Of a DNA stretch of 64,000 nucleotides, positions 25,998-35,498 are shown piece after piece. How positions within the stretch are numbered: the first letter of the stretch is position 1; each line of letters begins with the position of its first letter. The position numbers and the translations under genes were made by a program. The stretch is taken from assembly GCF_022878925.1 (NCBI RefSeq), contig NZ_CP084630.1, positions 1 through 64,000 on the forward strand, read 5' to 3'. The notes beneath the pieces are model-generated. The model did not search any database, was not told where the DNA came from, and saw only the letters and a program-made list of their open reading frames with translations. Source of the stretch: Caballeronia sp. TF1N1. Lineage in GTDB: Bacteria; Pseudomonadota; Gammaproteobacteria; Burkholderiales; Burkholderiaceae.

Positions 25998-27144
25998 CAC
26001 TGTTCAACTCGTACACGTTGCTGAAATCGAGGTCTTGACGCACGAAGATGGCAACGTGATCGCCCTGCTGGTCGTACAGCGTTGGCGGGATGTTGATCGT
26101 CGCGGCAAGCGCTTCTCGCGCGAGAGAGTCTGATGTCTGCGAGGTGTTGTCGAAGTTGAGGTTCGTGCCGCCGTTGCTGGCTTTGTTCGCTGCGTACTGA
26201 ACGCCTGCGTTGCCAAAATCCGAGATCACCGATATCAGAATTGCTGGACCGAATCGCTCCCAAAAATGCGAGTCGACCTGCCCAGGAATGCCAGCGCTAC
26301 CGAGGGCGTTGGTGCCGGGACTATTCAGATTGATCACTGCTCCGTCTGGATTCACAAGGCGGGTCCACAATGCGAACACACGCGCTTGCCCGCTCTTGAT
26401 CCCGCCGCTCGCCTCCCCAACGACGGTCGCACCTTTGTCGATCAAACGCACTTTGTGGTTGAAGGAATACACATCCTGACTGACATGGCACTTGATCTGT
26501 CCGGGAACGGTTGTATCCAGTTCGGTCGCAGTCCCGCACTGGATCATCGTGCCTGCCGGCACGGTCATGCTCGGGTGCTCGAAGGTGCTCGCCATGACTC
26601 GTCCAATGGTGACCCCGTTCATTTTTGATGCGAGGGCTGAGCTGTCGGCGCTTACAGGAGTGGAGCCCGTTCCCGCCGACGTCTTTTGCAGTGGGCTTCC
26701 TGTGCTTTGTGGAGCGTCCTGAACTCCGGCAGCGTTCGCATCAAGACGACGCTGATACGCCTTTTCTTCTGGCGTCAACTCGCGCTTGGCACCTGTCTGA
26801 CGCGCCGGTAGTGAATGCTGCGGCAGTGGGTCGGATGCGGCGGCTGGACTCGCGGCTACGGGCGCCGTGGCAGCACCGCTCGGATCGGTCGAGAAGCTGT
26901 ACTGCGGCAGCATGCCGGAATTCTGCTGCTTCCCCTGAGCATCCGGTGTTGGAGAAGGATGCAGTTTTCGGAAAATGATCCAGCCGACAAGGACGATCCC
27001 GATGATGACCATCAGCGCAACGAACGCACGCATGCCCTGTACGCGATTCCGCGGCGATACAGCCCGGCTGAAGGACTCCCGACCGCCATCAATCTGTTCG
27101 CTCGGATCGACGAGCTCGTCAATGTTTTGCTCTCGCCGGCTCAT
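25984..27144 (-). CDS. virB10: type IV secretion protein VirB10
   Basis: A protein of 386 residues with a short cytoplasmic N-terminus, one membrane helix ([18 protein letters not shown] at about residues 40-58) and a low-complexity Pro/Ala/Ser periplasmic linker. The C-terminal TrbI/VirB10 beta-barrel domain ([20 protein letters not shown] onward, [27 protein letters not shown]) forms the outer-membrane core with VirB7 and VirB9. Its start overlaps the virB9 stop (ATGA). Confidence 0.96.
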   Translation of the reverse strand: MSRREQNIDELVDPSEQIDGGRESFSRAVSPRNRVQGMRAFVALMVIIGIVLVGWIIFRKLHPSPTPDAQGKQQNSGMLPQYSFSTDPSGAATAPVAASPAAASDPLPQHSLPARQTGAKRELTPEEKAYQRRLDANAAGVQDAPQSTGSPLQKTSAGTGSTPVSADSSALASKMNGVTIGRVMASTFEHPSMTVPAGTMIQCGTATELDTTVPGQIKCHVSQDVYSFNHKVRLIDKGATVVGEASGGIKSGQARVFALWTRLVNPDGAVINLNSPGTNALGSAGIPGQVDSHFWERFGPAILISVISDFGNAGVQYAANKASNGGTNLNFDNTSQTSDSLAREALAATINIPPTLYDQQGDHVAIFVRQDLDFSNVYELNSDATP

Positions 27145-28028
27145 TCGCTCTCCCCTTTCATGGTCCGCGTGTAGCCCGGCACGGTCGTCCCGCTGGGGGC
27201 AGCTCCGCGCGCCGGATTAAATCCGCCGTTGACGACGCCAACTACCTTCTGCTGCCCGTAGCGCACGCGCCATTGCTTGGCGGTGGTCTCAGCGACAATG
27301 ATGTTGTGGTCGACACCTTCAACGTGCGTGTTGACGGTGCTTTCTTTGCCATCCGAACTCATGACGAAGATCTCGGGAAGCTCAGCGTTAGCAGGAAATT
27401 TGAAGTAGGTGAACCGAAAGTTGTCCCATGTGTTCACTGGCGCGATCGACGACGACGCAGGATCGGCAGACATCTGATAGTCGACGTTGTAGGTTGCATT
27501 CGGGTCATCCCGGTTCATAGCCTTTGATCGTTCGGCCCGTGCGACTGCTGCTTTCGCTTTCGCAAGCTCCTGATCGGGATACAGGTAATTCAATTCGATG
27601 GTCGCCTGCTTCATGGACCACGGGTTGTTGATGAACGCCTGAACGGGTTGCCCGTCTGCGCCCTTCCTCGACGCATGGCCGATGAAATGGAGCAGGATGT
27701 TGTAAGTGCGCTTGTCGGTGATGATGGTCAGATTGGTATCGCTGAGATCCGCCGTGGGGCGCACAAAGAAGTTATTGCCGCTGTGAGTGAACTGCCATGC
27801 CTTCGTGTCGCCAAATGCATGCGTCACGTACGTCTCATCGCGCCCGACCGTGATATGAATTTGCAGGCCAAGCACGGCATTTAATTGAACCGTATCCTGA
27901 GCGTTGTAGACCACGGACTTGATGCGATAGTCGTCGGGTGAGTTTTTCTTCGGTGCGACTGCAAAGGTCGACGAAGATGCGAGCACAGCAGCAGACGTAA
28001 GGGCAGTCAACGCGTATCGAAACATCAT
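27141..28028 (-). CDS. virB9: type IV secretion protein VirB9
   Basis: A protein of 295 residues with a signal peptide ([23 protein letters not shown], cleavage near VAP). A VirB9/TrbG/CagX body follows ([37 protein letters not shown], then a C-terminal [13 protein letters not shown]). It forms the ring of the outer-membrane core complex with VirB7 and VirB10. Two ATGs (28028 and 28025) are adjacent; the first overlaps the virB8 stop by one base. Confidence 0.95.
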   Translation of the reverse strand: MMFRYALTALTSAAVLASSSTFAVAPKKNSPDDYRIKSVVYNAQDTVQLNAVLGLQIHITVGRDETYVTHAFGDTKAWQFTHSGNNFFVRPTADLSDTNLTIITDKRTYNILLHFIGHASRKGADGQPVQAFINNPWSMKQATIELNYLYPDQELAKAKAAVARAERSKAMNRDDPNATYNVDYQMSADPASSSIAPVNTWDNFRFTYFKFPANAELPEIFVMSSDGKESTVNTHVEGVDHNIIVAETTAKQWRVRYGQQKVVGVVNGGFNPARGAAPSGTTVPGYTRTMKGESE

Positions 28029-28771
28029 CAGCCCCCTACTCTTCCTACGTTGGCGGGATTCTCCAGATTCGGTCTGAAACTGGTGACCTGAAAACCGGCC
28101 GGGTTGATAAATCGTTCTGCAGCGGTCATCGGACGATGCACGTAGTCATAGGCCAGCGTCGCGATCCAATATTGCGGCGGCTCAGCGAGTGGCCGATCGC
28201 GTACACGCTTCGTCGTCGTGTACCGAACCGTAGCGACACGATGTTTAGTGTCGACGATCACGGAGTTGATATGCACCGACGTGCTCTCTGAGTCGCCGAG
28301 CACCTTGTCCTTAGGTTTGGAACCGCGATATTGCTGCATATAGTCGTCGGCAACCTGACCCGCGGCTGTGAGTCGCATGAAGTCGAAATCGGTTTGCCCC
28401 GCATAGAAGTCGTAGGCTTCGCGATGAATCACAAACTGCGATACCCAATATTGATCTGTTGCTTCATCGATTCCCATGTTCTGCGTGACGATCGACACCT
28501 GCGACAGCTCACCGGTCGATTTGTTCAGCGTCAGCAGGTATTGCGGCAACGGTTGCGCGTAGCGAAGCATGGTCCCGCCGGCCACAATCCACGCCATCAG
28601 CGCAAATGCCGCGAAGCCGGACGCGACTTGCCAGGCACGCTTACGCGACATCAAAACTTCGTCGAGCAGATCGATCTCTACACTTCCGCGCTCGTTTCGA
28701 TAAATGTCCATGTCAGCGCGGGTGATCGCCTTACGTTCGGCACGCGTAATTTTTTGATCTGCGGCTTTCAT
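28028..28771 (-). CDS. virB8: type IV secretion protein VirB8
   Basis: A protein of 247 residues. ATG 28771 is preferred because it overlaps the virB7 stop (TGATG) and has GGGGAC upstream; the frame extends to 28795. There is a cytoplasmic N-terminus, one membrane helix (FAAFALMAWIVAGGTML) and a periplasmic NTF2-like domain (QYWVSQFVIHREAYDFY, TRVRDRPLAEPPQYWIATLAYDY-type tail). VirB8 is the periplasmic assembly factor of the inner-membrane complex. Confidence 0.95.
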   Translation of the reverse strand: MKAADQKITRAERKAITRADMDIYRNERGSVEIDLLDEVLMSRKRAWQVASGFAAFALMAWIVAGGTMLRYAQPLPQYLLTLNKSTGELSQVSIVTQNMGIDEATDQYWVSQFVIHREAYDFYAGQTDFDFMRLTAAGQVADDYMQQYRGSKPKDKVLGDSESTSVHINSVIVDTKHRVATVRYTTTKRVRDRPLAEPPQYWIATLAYDYVHRPMTAAERFINPAGFQVTSFRPNLENPANVGRVGG

Positions 28772-28968
28772 CAGTTCGAGTCCCCGGCCTTCCATTGCTG
28801 AACCGCCGTTTTAGGCGGAAGAATTACCTTGCCTTCGAGTTCAGTAGGCGTCGCCTTATTGACCGGAACAAGATGGGTCATATCGGGCTCGGGCGGCGGC
28901 TTCGGCTTACTCGCGCAACCGCATAGCGTTAGGAGTACAAAAAATAGAGAATATGCGAGTGGCTTCAT
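28771..28968 (-). CDS. virB7: VirB7-like lipoprotein
   Basis: A lipoprotein of 65 residues with lipobox LCGC, giving lipidated Cys18, followed by a Pro-rich segment (KPKPPPEPD). Size, lipobox and position between virB6 and virB8 identify it as the VirB7 equivalent anchoring the core complex in the outer membrane, although VirB7 proteins share little sequence. A 34-bp palindrome lies 36 bp upstream, so expression from virB7 onward may have its own promoter. Confidence 0.85.
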   Translation of the reverse strand: MKPLAYSLFFVLLTLCGCASKPKPPPEPDMTHLVPVNKATPTELEGKVILPPKTAVQQWKAGDSN

Positions 28969-29003
28969 AGTCGCGCTCTTGGTGGTTATCTTGCAAAACC
29001 ATA

Positions 29004-29037
29004 GTAAATCATTGAAATTACAATTTCAATGATTTAC
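29004..29037. promoter_or_regulatory. 34-bp palindrome before virB7
   Basis: The arms GTAAATCATTGAAATT and AATTTCAATGATTTAC are perfect 16-base complements around a 2-base centre. The position, between virB6 and virB7 and about 36 bp from the virB7 start, fits an operator for an internal promoter. The core ATTGAAAT/ATTTCAAT recurs before virB1. A transcript hairpin is the alternative. Confidence 0.7.
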
Positions 29038-29056
29038 TGGATAAGAACGTAGTCGG

Positions 29057-30097
29057 CTAGGCGGATCGCCGAGAACCGTGGGCTAGACCGTTAGTAGCAG
29101 ATTGGGTTGCTGAGGATGCTGTCGACGGAGTTGCGGCCGAGTTAGAGGAGCCAGCGCCGCCGTTGCCGGATTGACCTGACGCAACGGCACTGCCTCCGCG
29201 ACTAGCGCCTCTGCCGGCGCCAAGTCCATCTTTACTTTGGCGTGTATGCCGAAAGATGTCTGCCGATACACCCTGCCCCCAAGACGAAGCCATATGCGGG
29301 ATCTCTTTCAGCACAAACCACGTAATGACCAACAGAAGGACGCATGTGACGATGGAAACCATGATAGGTGCATCGGGGTTATCTGCAGACGCAGCACTTA
29401 TTGCGGCTTTGAAGAAGTAAAGCAACAATCCGAATACTGCGGAGAAAAGCACGGTTACCAAACCATAGTTGACGACTGATCCCATCCATCGCGTGAACAG
29501 CGATTTAGTGCTTTCGAAGAGAAGCAAAAAGATAAAGATCGGCCCGAAGCAAATCGTAATACCAAGCATCACTTTGGACATCAGGATAAGGCCGGCTCCA
29601 ATCCCACACATGATCGCGGTGACAAATAGGACCGTCACACCGAGTATCAAGTTGGCGAGGCTGGGACCGCTCATAACCCCTGCTCCCTCGAACGCCTTCC
29701 GGGCCACATTCAATCCGTTGTCCATCGCTTGATCGATCGAGCTGGAGATCGTAGTTTGCGCATGAGCGCCGGATTGACCGTCCAAGACAAACACTGAGGC
29801 TAACTCATCAGGAATATGCATCGCCACGTTTGCGAGCTTGGTCTGATACCACCCGCCGGCGCTTGCTATCCCGATGACGATCGCATATCTGACGAACCTA
29901 TTGACGAGCGAACTTAAAGGCTCACCGTTCGGCCGTCCGATGAGAAACAATCCTTCGATCATCAAAGCCATCGTTAGGCCCAGCGCTACGATCGGAGCCG
30001 CAAAGCTGATCACATTAGAGAGATTCGTTGCCACGAACTGGGATACCACTGTATCCATGTAAGTGAAGATTTGCGACGTTGCATTGTAGGCGGCCAT
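29057..30097 (-). CDS. virB6: type IV secretion protein VirB6
   Basis: A polytopic membrane protein of 346 residues starting MAAYNATSQIFTYMD (30097), with AGGAGAA six bases upstream; the longer frame to 30151 has no such site. Several hydrophobic helices are visible (FAAPIVALGLTMALMIEGLF, LANLILGVTVLFVTAIMCGIG, VNYGLVTVLFSAVFGLLLYF). The C-terminal ~60 residues are a Gly/Ser/Ala-rich tail. VirB6 forms part of the inner-membrane channel. Confidence 0.94.
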   Translation of the reverse strand: MAAYNATSQIFTYMDTVVSQFVATNLSNVISFAAPIVALGLTMALMIEGLFLIGRPNGEPLSSLVNRFVRYAIVIGIASAGGWYQTKLANVAMHIPDELASVFVLDGQSGAHAQTTISSSIDQAMDNGLNVARKAFEGAGVMSGPSLANLILGVTVLFVTAIMCGIGAGLILMSKVMLGITICFGPIFIFLLLFESTKSLFTRWMGSVVNYGLVTVLFSAVFGLLLYFFKAAISAASADNPDAPIMVSIVTCVLLLVITWFVLKEIPHMASSWGQGVSADIFRHTRQSKDGLGAGRGASRGGSAVASGQSGNGGAGSSNSAATPSTASSATQSATNGLAHGSRRSA

Positions 30098-30107
30098 CCG
30101 ACTTCTC

Positions 30108-30326
30108 CTATTTTCCAAATGCGGTGATCTGAGCCTGCGCGTCAAGAGCATTCTGACAATCGGGCATTACTTTCTGTGCTGCGTCGTTCTTGCATGCAGC
30201 CACTCTTGCATGACGCTCGGCGTCGTGTTGCATGTACCAATCTTTTGTCTGCGATGGATGATCGGCGTCCTTGCCGCAGGCCGAAAGAATCAAAAGCGAG
30301 GCAAGTACAACGACTGCATTGTTCAT
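30108..30326 (-). CDS. EexN-like entry-exclusion lipoprotein
   Basis: A protein of 72 residues starting MNNAVVVLASLLILSACGK, with lipobox LSAC and lipidated Cys17. The mature part DWYMQHDAERHARVAACKND resembles the EexN motif (DWY...H...R......C) of IncN/IncW-type plasmids. Such lipoproteins block entry of a related plasmid into a cell that already carries one. The gene lies between virB5 and virB6, a common place for it. This points to a conjugative rather than an effector-delivery system. Confidence 0.75.
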   Translation of the reverse strand: MNNAVVVLASLLILSACGKDADHPSQTKDWYMQHDAERHARVAACKNDAAQKVMPDCQNALDAQAQITAFGK

Positions 30327-30348
30327 GGAAGTCAGGTCCGGTTGTCGA

Positions 30349-31044
30349 TCAAGGTGTGAGGTTCGGCGTGGTGTTTCCATCCGAGGCGGTCCCAATCCCG
30401 TACCGTCGGGCCGCCTGGATTTGTTGCTGCTGCAGAATCTTGTCCTGCGATCTTTGCAACGACGACATGAGGTTCAGCTTGGTCTGCTCGGCTTCGATCG
30501 CGCCCCGTGCCGTCGAAATGCGCGCCTGGAGATCTGCGATCTGCTTCGGCGTGCTGGTCGCGTCGATCTGATTCGTCATCGATTGGATATTGCTGAGCTC
30601 AGCCATCTCATTGTTGTAGGCCTGTTCTCCCATTGCTCTATCGGTTGCACCTTTTGATTCGACTTGGCTGTTCGCATAGTCAAGCGCGTCACCGCGCCCC
30701 ATACCATCTATCTTGGATCTAGCGGCGTTCAGAATCTGTGTTGTGCGAGTGTTGTAGCCCGAGCTACCTCCACTAAGCGCATCGCCATAAACCTGAGACC
30801 AGTTCGAGGGAAGGTTCGTGCGCAAAAGCGAAGCATCGCCCGGCACAAGATTCCCTAGACCGGTACTACCGGTAAGCGCCCGATATTGGGCGACCTGTTG
30901 GTCGAGCTGGCTTTTCAGTGTTGTCACTTGATTGACGAGCTGCACGATGGCCATTGGATCTTCTACGATGACCTGGGCTTGCGCTGTCATCGGCACGAAG
31001 ATCGCCGTCAAGGCGAACGCGATATTAGATAGAGAGCGATTCAT
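30349..31044 (-). CDS. virB5: type IV secretion protein VirB5 (minor pilin)
   Basis: A protein of 231 residues. Signal peptide MNRSLSNIAFALTAIFVPMTAQA is followed by a mostly helical, Gln-rich protein (PMAIVQLVNQVTTLKSQLDQ, ALTGSTGLGNL), the usual VirB5/TraC pattern. ATG 31044 has AAGGAGA eight bases upstream. VirB5 caps the T-pilus tip and helps adhesion. It follows virB4 after 12 bp. Confidence 0.93.
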   Translation of the reverse strand: MNRSLSNIAFALTAIFVPMTAQAQVIVEDPMAIVQLVNQVTTLKSQLDQQVAQYRALTGSTGLGNLVPGDASLLRTNLPSNWSQVYGDALSGGSSGYNTRTTQILNAARSKIDGMGRGDALDYANSQVESKGATDRAMGEQAYNNEMAELSNIQSMTNQIDATSTPKQIADLQARISTARGAIEAEQTKLNLMSSLQRSQDKILQQQQIQAARRYGIGTASDGNTTPNLTP

Positions 31045-31056
31045 CAACCATCTCCT

Positions 31057-33663
31057 TTACGCCTTACGGCGAACCGCGTCGAAATACGCCGGCAACCACG
31101 CATCGGGATCGTGCGAACCGAGTCGATCGATCACTTGATCGAGTCGCTCAGCGTTGTCCGGTGTCCCAGAAAGAACCGCAATTTCGTCGTCCATGCCAGC
31201 GAGATCCATGACAGCGACTGCCGACTGGTTGCCTTGCTTGACGAGAAATTGCCGACTGTCCTCGGGGATCGACAGCATCGCGTCCAGTTCTGCGGGCGTG
31301 AGCTTGAGATACTCAAGGTAGTCCGAGGGAGTCGCCTCGGGGTTGTAAAGCATCACTTTGGTCACGCACGCCTGAGTGATCGTCTTGCCGATTGCGCTGT
31401 CGAGCGCATCGTTCGCCTCTTGGGTGGCGAATACGTAAATGCAGTCCTTTTTTCGATCAGTCTTGAGTCCACGCTTCACTTCGAGCGTGATGGTCGGATC
31501 GTCGAGATACTGCGCGAACTCGTCAAACGTTTGCATGACGCGGCGCGTTCCGTCGATCGAAGAGCGCACCCGATACAGCAGGTACACCAACAGTGGCGTG
31601 CGAGCGACGGGCGCCTTTTGCCCTGGTCCGACGATGAAATCAGTGAGGTCGAATCCGAACACGTCGCGCCGGCTCAAATCCAGCTCGTCAGCATCGTTAT
31701 CAAACAGCCACCCGTGCTCTCCCCCACGGCACCACGGCTCGAGCAGCGACGCGAGGGACGGCCGCTCGCCTGCACCTATCTGATAGGGTCGCGGAAGATG
31801 TTGCACGATAGCAGTGAAGGTGCGAGTCTCCGGTGGCAGGAGAGAACTCGACCCCATGACCGCATCGACCGCCTCGTTGACTTGTTTCACCTCATCATGG
31901 GTAATTGGGCTTTCCAACGAGGTTTCGGCGCACAACCTGATAAGCCGCTTGACCAGTCTGATGTTTGCTTCGGTCGCTGCAAGCTGCGCCGGTTGCCATC
32001 CTGTGGGGTGACCGTCTCGCAGCACGGTGTACAGTCCGCCAAGGGCCGCAACCAAGGGATACATGCCTTGCCCCACGTCATAGACAAATTGGCGAGGCCG
32101 AAACTTCGTCGAGAAAGACAAGAGCGCGCTCAGCAAGGTAGTCTTTCCCGAGCCGGTCTTGCCCAGCATGATCGCGTGGCCGGGTGGACGTTTGCCGAGA
32201 GAGCTTTCGCTGAGTGGCGACGAGTGCCAATTGAAGAATAGTGGCGTGCCCGTGACGGTCTTGAACAATGCGGCGGCGGGACCCCACGGATTACCGTCTG
32301 GCTTTCCAACCATGAAATTGTGGAACGGCGAGAACGACAGGAAATTCATGCTGTTGATTGGCACGGGGCGCGGCGCCAGCGCGTGATTGGCCGGCAGCCG
32401 GGACCACCATGCTGCGTCCGAAGCGAGGCCAATTGATCCTGCGACGACCGAGCACGAGTTCAGCATCACTCGCGCGGAGCGCGCCCGCCGTTGCGCCTCC
32501 TTCGGCGTATCGGCAGTGACATGCAGACAACCGTAGTACCACCCCATTGTCACACGACGCGAGACAACATCGTCTGCGGCATCGGCCATCTGAGCGATTT
32601 GAGACCGGCTCTTGTCCTTCGTTTCGAGCATCGCCTTTTCTTGGTTCGACAGGAACACACTCGCCGCAATGCTCGACATGCAGCAATACTGCTGCGACAG
32701 CACGAACTCGAAGTCCGCCTCCATCAGAACGTTGAGCTGCCCCGGCTCGGTCGCCTCCGGAAAGTCCACGATCTCTACGCCCGCGACATATTTGTCGGAA
32801 TCTATTCGGCGGCTTTGCATCACGTCACCGAACACCGAACTTACGATGCGGTTGTAGAGCATCGACTCTCGTGCTCGGTCCCGCGTGACCGGAACCGGTT
32901 GCCATTCGTCATTAGCCAAAAAGGAGAAAAACTCCAGCGCGCTCGAGAATGCGAACTGACGTTCTGCCGAAGCGACAAGTTGCAACGTGGAAGCGGGCGC
33001 GCTTGAAGGATCTATGCTGTAACTGAGAATGTCGTCCGGATCTGGCGCGTCCTCAGTCTCCGTCGCTTCTCGGTCCTCGATGCGATTCCCTCTGGCATCG
33101 CGATAGTAGATGCCGAGCGCTTCAATGCCGTAAGTGCGCATCGCTCCCGTAATCTGCGACGCTATGTCTTCGAGGCTTGCGATTGCCTCTGCCTGGATCT
33201 CCAGCAGGTCTTCGCGCGTCGGGCGTTCGAACCGAGCCAGAAACTTTTGTGTGAGATCTCCGACGGGGTTGTATACGACCGTTAGGTACCAATCGTTTGT
33301 CATCAACGGAACATCTTCAAAGCGTTGTCGATACTTGCGGTCAAGCTCGCGAGGGAATGTCGCATCGAAATCGGTCTCTGGATAGCGATCGGTCTGGTGA
33401 TGATGCAAATGCGTCCAGAACCGGACGTGTTCATTGCCCACCGTCTTGAACAGCTGATTCAAGTCGCGACGCCAGTTAATGTGCTCCGCGTCGGACGCGC
33501 ACTCGTGCGAGCGTCCCCGAATGCGGAACGTCATTAGGTATTCGTTCGAGACGGTGCTCAAGATCGAGTCGGTGACATGATAGGAGTACGGCAAGAATTT
33601 CACCGCCGACGGTTCCTTCCTGTACCCGGCATCGGCTTGCAATCGACGCATGAAGACGGCCAT
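31057..33663 (-). CDS. virB4: type IV secretion ATPase VirB4
   Basis: A protein of 868 residues. ATG 33663 overlaps the virB3 stop (TAATG) and has AGGAGA upstream; an ATG further upstream (33711) lies inside virB3. The N-terminal CagE/TrbE/VirB4 domain is followed by Walker A (LGKTGSGKTTLLSALLSF), and in the C-terminal half by the Walker B region (RRVMQTFDEFAQYLDD) and VFATQEANDALDS. It is the largest energising ATPase of the apparatus and helps pilin dislocation. Confidence 0.97.
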   Translation of the reverse strand: MAVFMRRLQADAGYRKEPSAVKFLPYSYHVTDSILSTVSNEYLMTFRIRGRSHECASDAEHINWRRDLNQLFKTVGNEHVRFWTHLHHHQTDRYPETDFDATFPRELDRKYRQRFEDVPLMTNDWYLTVVYNPVGDLTQKFLARFERPTREDLLEIQAEAIASLEDIASQITGAMRTYGIEALGIYYRDARGNRIEDREATETEDAPDPDDILSYSIDPSSAPASTLQLVASAERQFAFSSALEFFSFLANDEWQPVPVTRDRARESMLYNRIVSSVFGDVMQSRRIDSDKYVAGVEIVDFPEATEPGQLNVLMEADFEFVLSQQYCCMSSIAASVFLSNQEKAMLETKDKSRSQIAQMADAADDVVSRRVTMGWYYGCLHVTADTPKEAQRRARSARVMLNSCSVVAGSIGLASDAAWWSRLPANHALAPRPVPINSMNFLSFSPFHNFMVGKPDGNPWGPAAALFKTVTGTPLFFNWHSSPLSESSLGKRPPGHAIMLGKTGSGKTTLLSALLSFSTKFRPRQFVYDVGQGMYPLVAALGGLYTVLRDGHPTGWQPAQLAATEANIRLVKRLIRLCAETSLESPITHDEVKQVNEAVDAVMGSSSLLPPETRTFTAIVQHLPRPYQIGAGERPSLASLLEPWCRGGEHGWLFDNDADELDLSRRDVFGFDLTDFIVGPGQKAPVARTPLLVYLLYRVRSSIDGTRRVMQTFDEFAQYLDDPTITLEVKRGLKTDRKKDCIYVFATQEANDALDSAIGKTITQACVTKVMLYNPEATPSDYLEYLKLTPAELDAMLSIPEDSRQFLVKQGNQSAVAVMDLAGMDDEIAVLSGTPDNAERLDQVIDRLGSHDPDAWLPAYFDAVRRKA

Positions 33664-33974
33664 TACATCTTCTCCTTGTAGCTCACCGGGGCATAGCTCG
33701 ATCCGCCCCATCGACTTGAAAACGGCGAGTCCACGAGATTCACGATCTTTGTTTTGAACGCCAGGCCGATCACGCGAAACATGCGGTCATCGTGCTTGGT
33801 GATGCAGAAGCAAACGAACCAGAGAAATGCGAAGAGGAGGAACGTCCAGAAGTGAATCACCATGAACAGCGCGCCGCACACCATGAAAACAAGCAGAAAC
33901 GGTGTGCGCGGAATGCCCATATAGGTCGGTAGGCGCGTTGCGCCCTTGAATAGGGGGAATTCGCCTGTCTTCAT
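33663..33974 (-). CDS. virB3: type IV secretion protein VirB3
   Basis: A protein of 103 residues with two closely spaced membrane segments (TPFLLVFMVCGALFMVIHFW and LLFAFLWFVCFCITKHDD), as usual for VirB3. The start ATG 33974 is preferred because of GAGAGG upstream; GTG 33983 is in frame. It is separate from virB4, not fused as in some relatives. It belongs to the inner-membrane complex. Confidence 0.92.
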   Translation of the reverse strand: MKTGEFPLFKGATRLPTYMGIPRTPFLLVFMVCGALFMVIHFWTFLLFAFLWFVCFCITKHDDRMFRVIGLAFKTKIVNLVDSPFSSRWGGSSYAPVSYKEKM

Positions 33975-34062
33975 TGGTGGCACCTCTCAGGTGGGAGATC
34001 CATGGCCGTGGCGTCGTCGACCCGGGTTCGAGAACTTTGCTCTCGGTCTCGACCGGCAAGCC

Positions 34063-34416
34063 TTAGCTGATTCCGAAAAGTGCGACCAGATAAGACGCAG
34101 AGCCCACGACAATCAGTCCGACCACGCAGCGCACGGCGAAGTCAGCTCGAACAAGATGCGCGATCCAGCCAAGCGCGCACGCGATGATCAGCAAAGCCGC
34201 GCCGATGGGAATCCAGGTCATCATCCACGCCTGCAACGAACTCATGGCGGATGATCCAGTGTCGGTGCCTGCAGCATAGGCACCTGACGAGAAGAAGGAA
34301 GTGATGGCAAGCGTCCATGCAAAAAGCAGGACGCGCCGGGAGCGATAAAGGTGGTCGGTGATAGAACGGAAGGTAGCGGCGGGACGACCGATTTTTCGGG
34401 AAGCGACGAGTGTCAT
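34063..34416 (-). CDS. virB2: type IV secretion major pilin VirB2
   Basis: A protein of 117 residues with a long N-terminal region and signal peptide ending near SSGAYAAG. The mature part has two hydrophobic helices (WMMTWIPIGAALLIIACALGW and FAVRCVVGLIVVGSASYLVALFG) around a short charged loop, the standard prepilin layout. It polymerises into the conjugative pilus. Its start overlaps the preceding stop (TGATG). An 88-bp gap precedes virB3. Confidence 0.92.
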   Translation of the reverse strand: MTLVASRKIGRPAATFRSITDHLYRSRRVLLFAWTLAITSFFSSGAYAAGTDTGSSAMSSLQAWMMTWIPIGAALLIIACALGWIAHLVRADFAVRCVVGLIVVGSASYLVALFGIS

Positions 34417-34703
34417 CAAGGTTCTCCGGGTTTCGGGTTAAATTCGGACAGCAGCAACACACAACTCTCGACTCCGCATCGCTCGCGAAGCCATTCCACT
34501 AGCAATCTGAGGTCGGCCCAATAGCGCACCTCTTCTTTCGCTTGAACGCGAATCGAACAGACAACGACGTTCGCGGCGTCATCACCCACTTCAAACAGTG
34601 GAAACCACTGTTTGGTTGCCACTCTCTGAATCTTGACGGCCTGTAGTCGGCCGCGCCTGATTTCTTCCTCGATCTGCTTTTGCGGGATCAAGAACACTTG
34701 CAT
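34416..34703 (-). CDS. hypothetical protein between virB1 and virB2
   Basis: A small protein of 95 residues, not recognised. It has no signal peptide or membrane helix. It begins MQVFLIPQKQIEEEIRRGRL and contains a basic N-terminal half, then VVVCSIRVQAKEEVRYWADL and a Cys-containing end (ERCGVESCVLLL). Start and stop are tightly packed: it begins 3 bp after the virB1 stop and its own stop overlaps virB2. A cytoplasmic regulatory or chaperone role specific to this T4SS is possible but unproven. Confidence 0.75.
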   Translation of the reverse strand: MQVFLIPQKQIEEEIRRGRLQAVKIQRVATKQWFPLFEVGDDAANVVVCSIRVQAKEEVRYWADLRLLVEWLRERCGVESCVLLLSEFNPKPGEP

Positions 34704-34706
34704 GAG

Positions 34707-35453
34707 TTAGGGCTCCGGCTTCACCGAGCCGAATGCACCGGGGTCGTCTCGCGAGAACGCGCCTTGGTTTTCCAGATCCTGGGGATCCCGCATCGCCGCC
34801 GCGGTGGCTTTCACGGGTAGCTTTTCGGCGGCTGCCTTGCCCTGCTGCGTGGAACTGGAAATGGATGGCGCTCCACGCGTCACACCGCCAGCGTCATCCG
34901 TCAGGGCAGGGATTTGTAGGGCTCGCACATGCGCAACCACCTTGGAGACGTATCCGTTGGCGATGCCGCGCGACTGCGAACCCGTGTTGTAGCAGGAAAG
35001 CGCGTGCAGCAGTGCCGTCTGGCCTTCGCCATATGTCTGCACCGCGCGTGAATAACACCCTGTCAAGACTGCCGCCGAAGCGCGTAAGTTGACGCATGGA
35101 TCTAGCAAGTCGCTGCCGCTAACGCCGAGCTTCAAAAAATTCGCTGAATTGACCTGCCCGTATCCGACGTCGAAGTTCGCACCGTTTGCCTCCAACGTCG
35201 CGATTGTCTGAATCGCTTCCGCTTCCGAGCCGGGCTGCGAAGACAGGCGATAATTTCCGTTCACGTTGATCGCGATCGGATTGTTCCTCGATTCGTGGGC
35301 AACCAGGGAGCCCATAGTGATAGGACTGACATTGGGCGCGCACTGCTTCGCTATCTCCATCACGTCGGCCGACGTTCCGGCGTAGGCATTAGCCTGTCCT
35401 GCCACGGCAACCATGGCAGCAGACAACGCAGCGAGCAGAATGACGCGGCTCAT
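34707..35453 (-). CDS. virB1: VirB1 lytic transglycosylase
   Basis: A protein of 248 residues starting MSRVILLAALSAAMVAVAG (35453), a signal peptide ending ANA, with AAGGAC upstream. The SLT domain has the catalytic Glu in LVAHESRNNP and the later motifs NFDVGYGQVNSANF and CYNTGSQSRGIANGYVSKV. It opens peptidoglycan for assembly of the apparatus. As first gene of the operon it is expressed from the promoter region that also faces the divergent H-NS-like gene. Confidence 0.95.
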   Translation of the reverse strand: MSRVILLAALSAAMVAVAGQANAYAGTSADVMEIAKQCAPNVSPITMGSLVAHESRNNPIAINVNGNYRLSSQPGSEAEAIQTIATLEANGANFDVGYGQVNSANFLKLGVSGSDLLDPCVNLRASAAVLTGCYSRAVQTYGEGQTALLHALSCYNTGSQSRGIANGYVSKVVAHVRALQIPALTDDAGGVTRGAPSISSSTQQGKAAAEKLPVKATAAAMRDPQDLENQGAFSRDDPGAFGSVKPEP

Positions 35454-35462
35454 TGTTAGTCC

Positions 35463-35488
35463 TTGAAATTGCATTTTCAATGATTAAC
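35463..35488. promoter_or_regulatory. operator-like dyad between virB1 and the H-NS-like gene
   Basis: On the reverse strand this reads AATCATTGAAAATG followed by CAATTTCAA, nearly the same as one full side and the core of the 34-bp palindrome before virB7. It sits between two divergent start codons (virB1 at 35453 and the H-NS-like gene near 35499), so a factor bound here could control both operons. Confidence 0.6.
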
Positions 35489-35498
35489 GTCTATCTTA

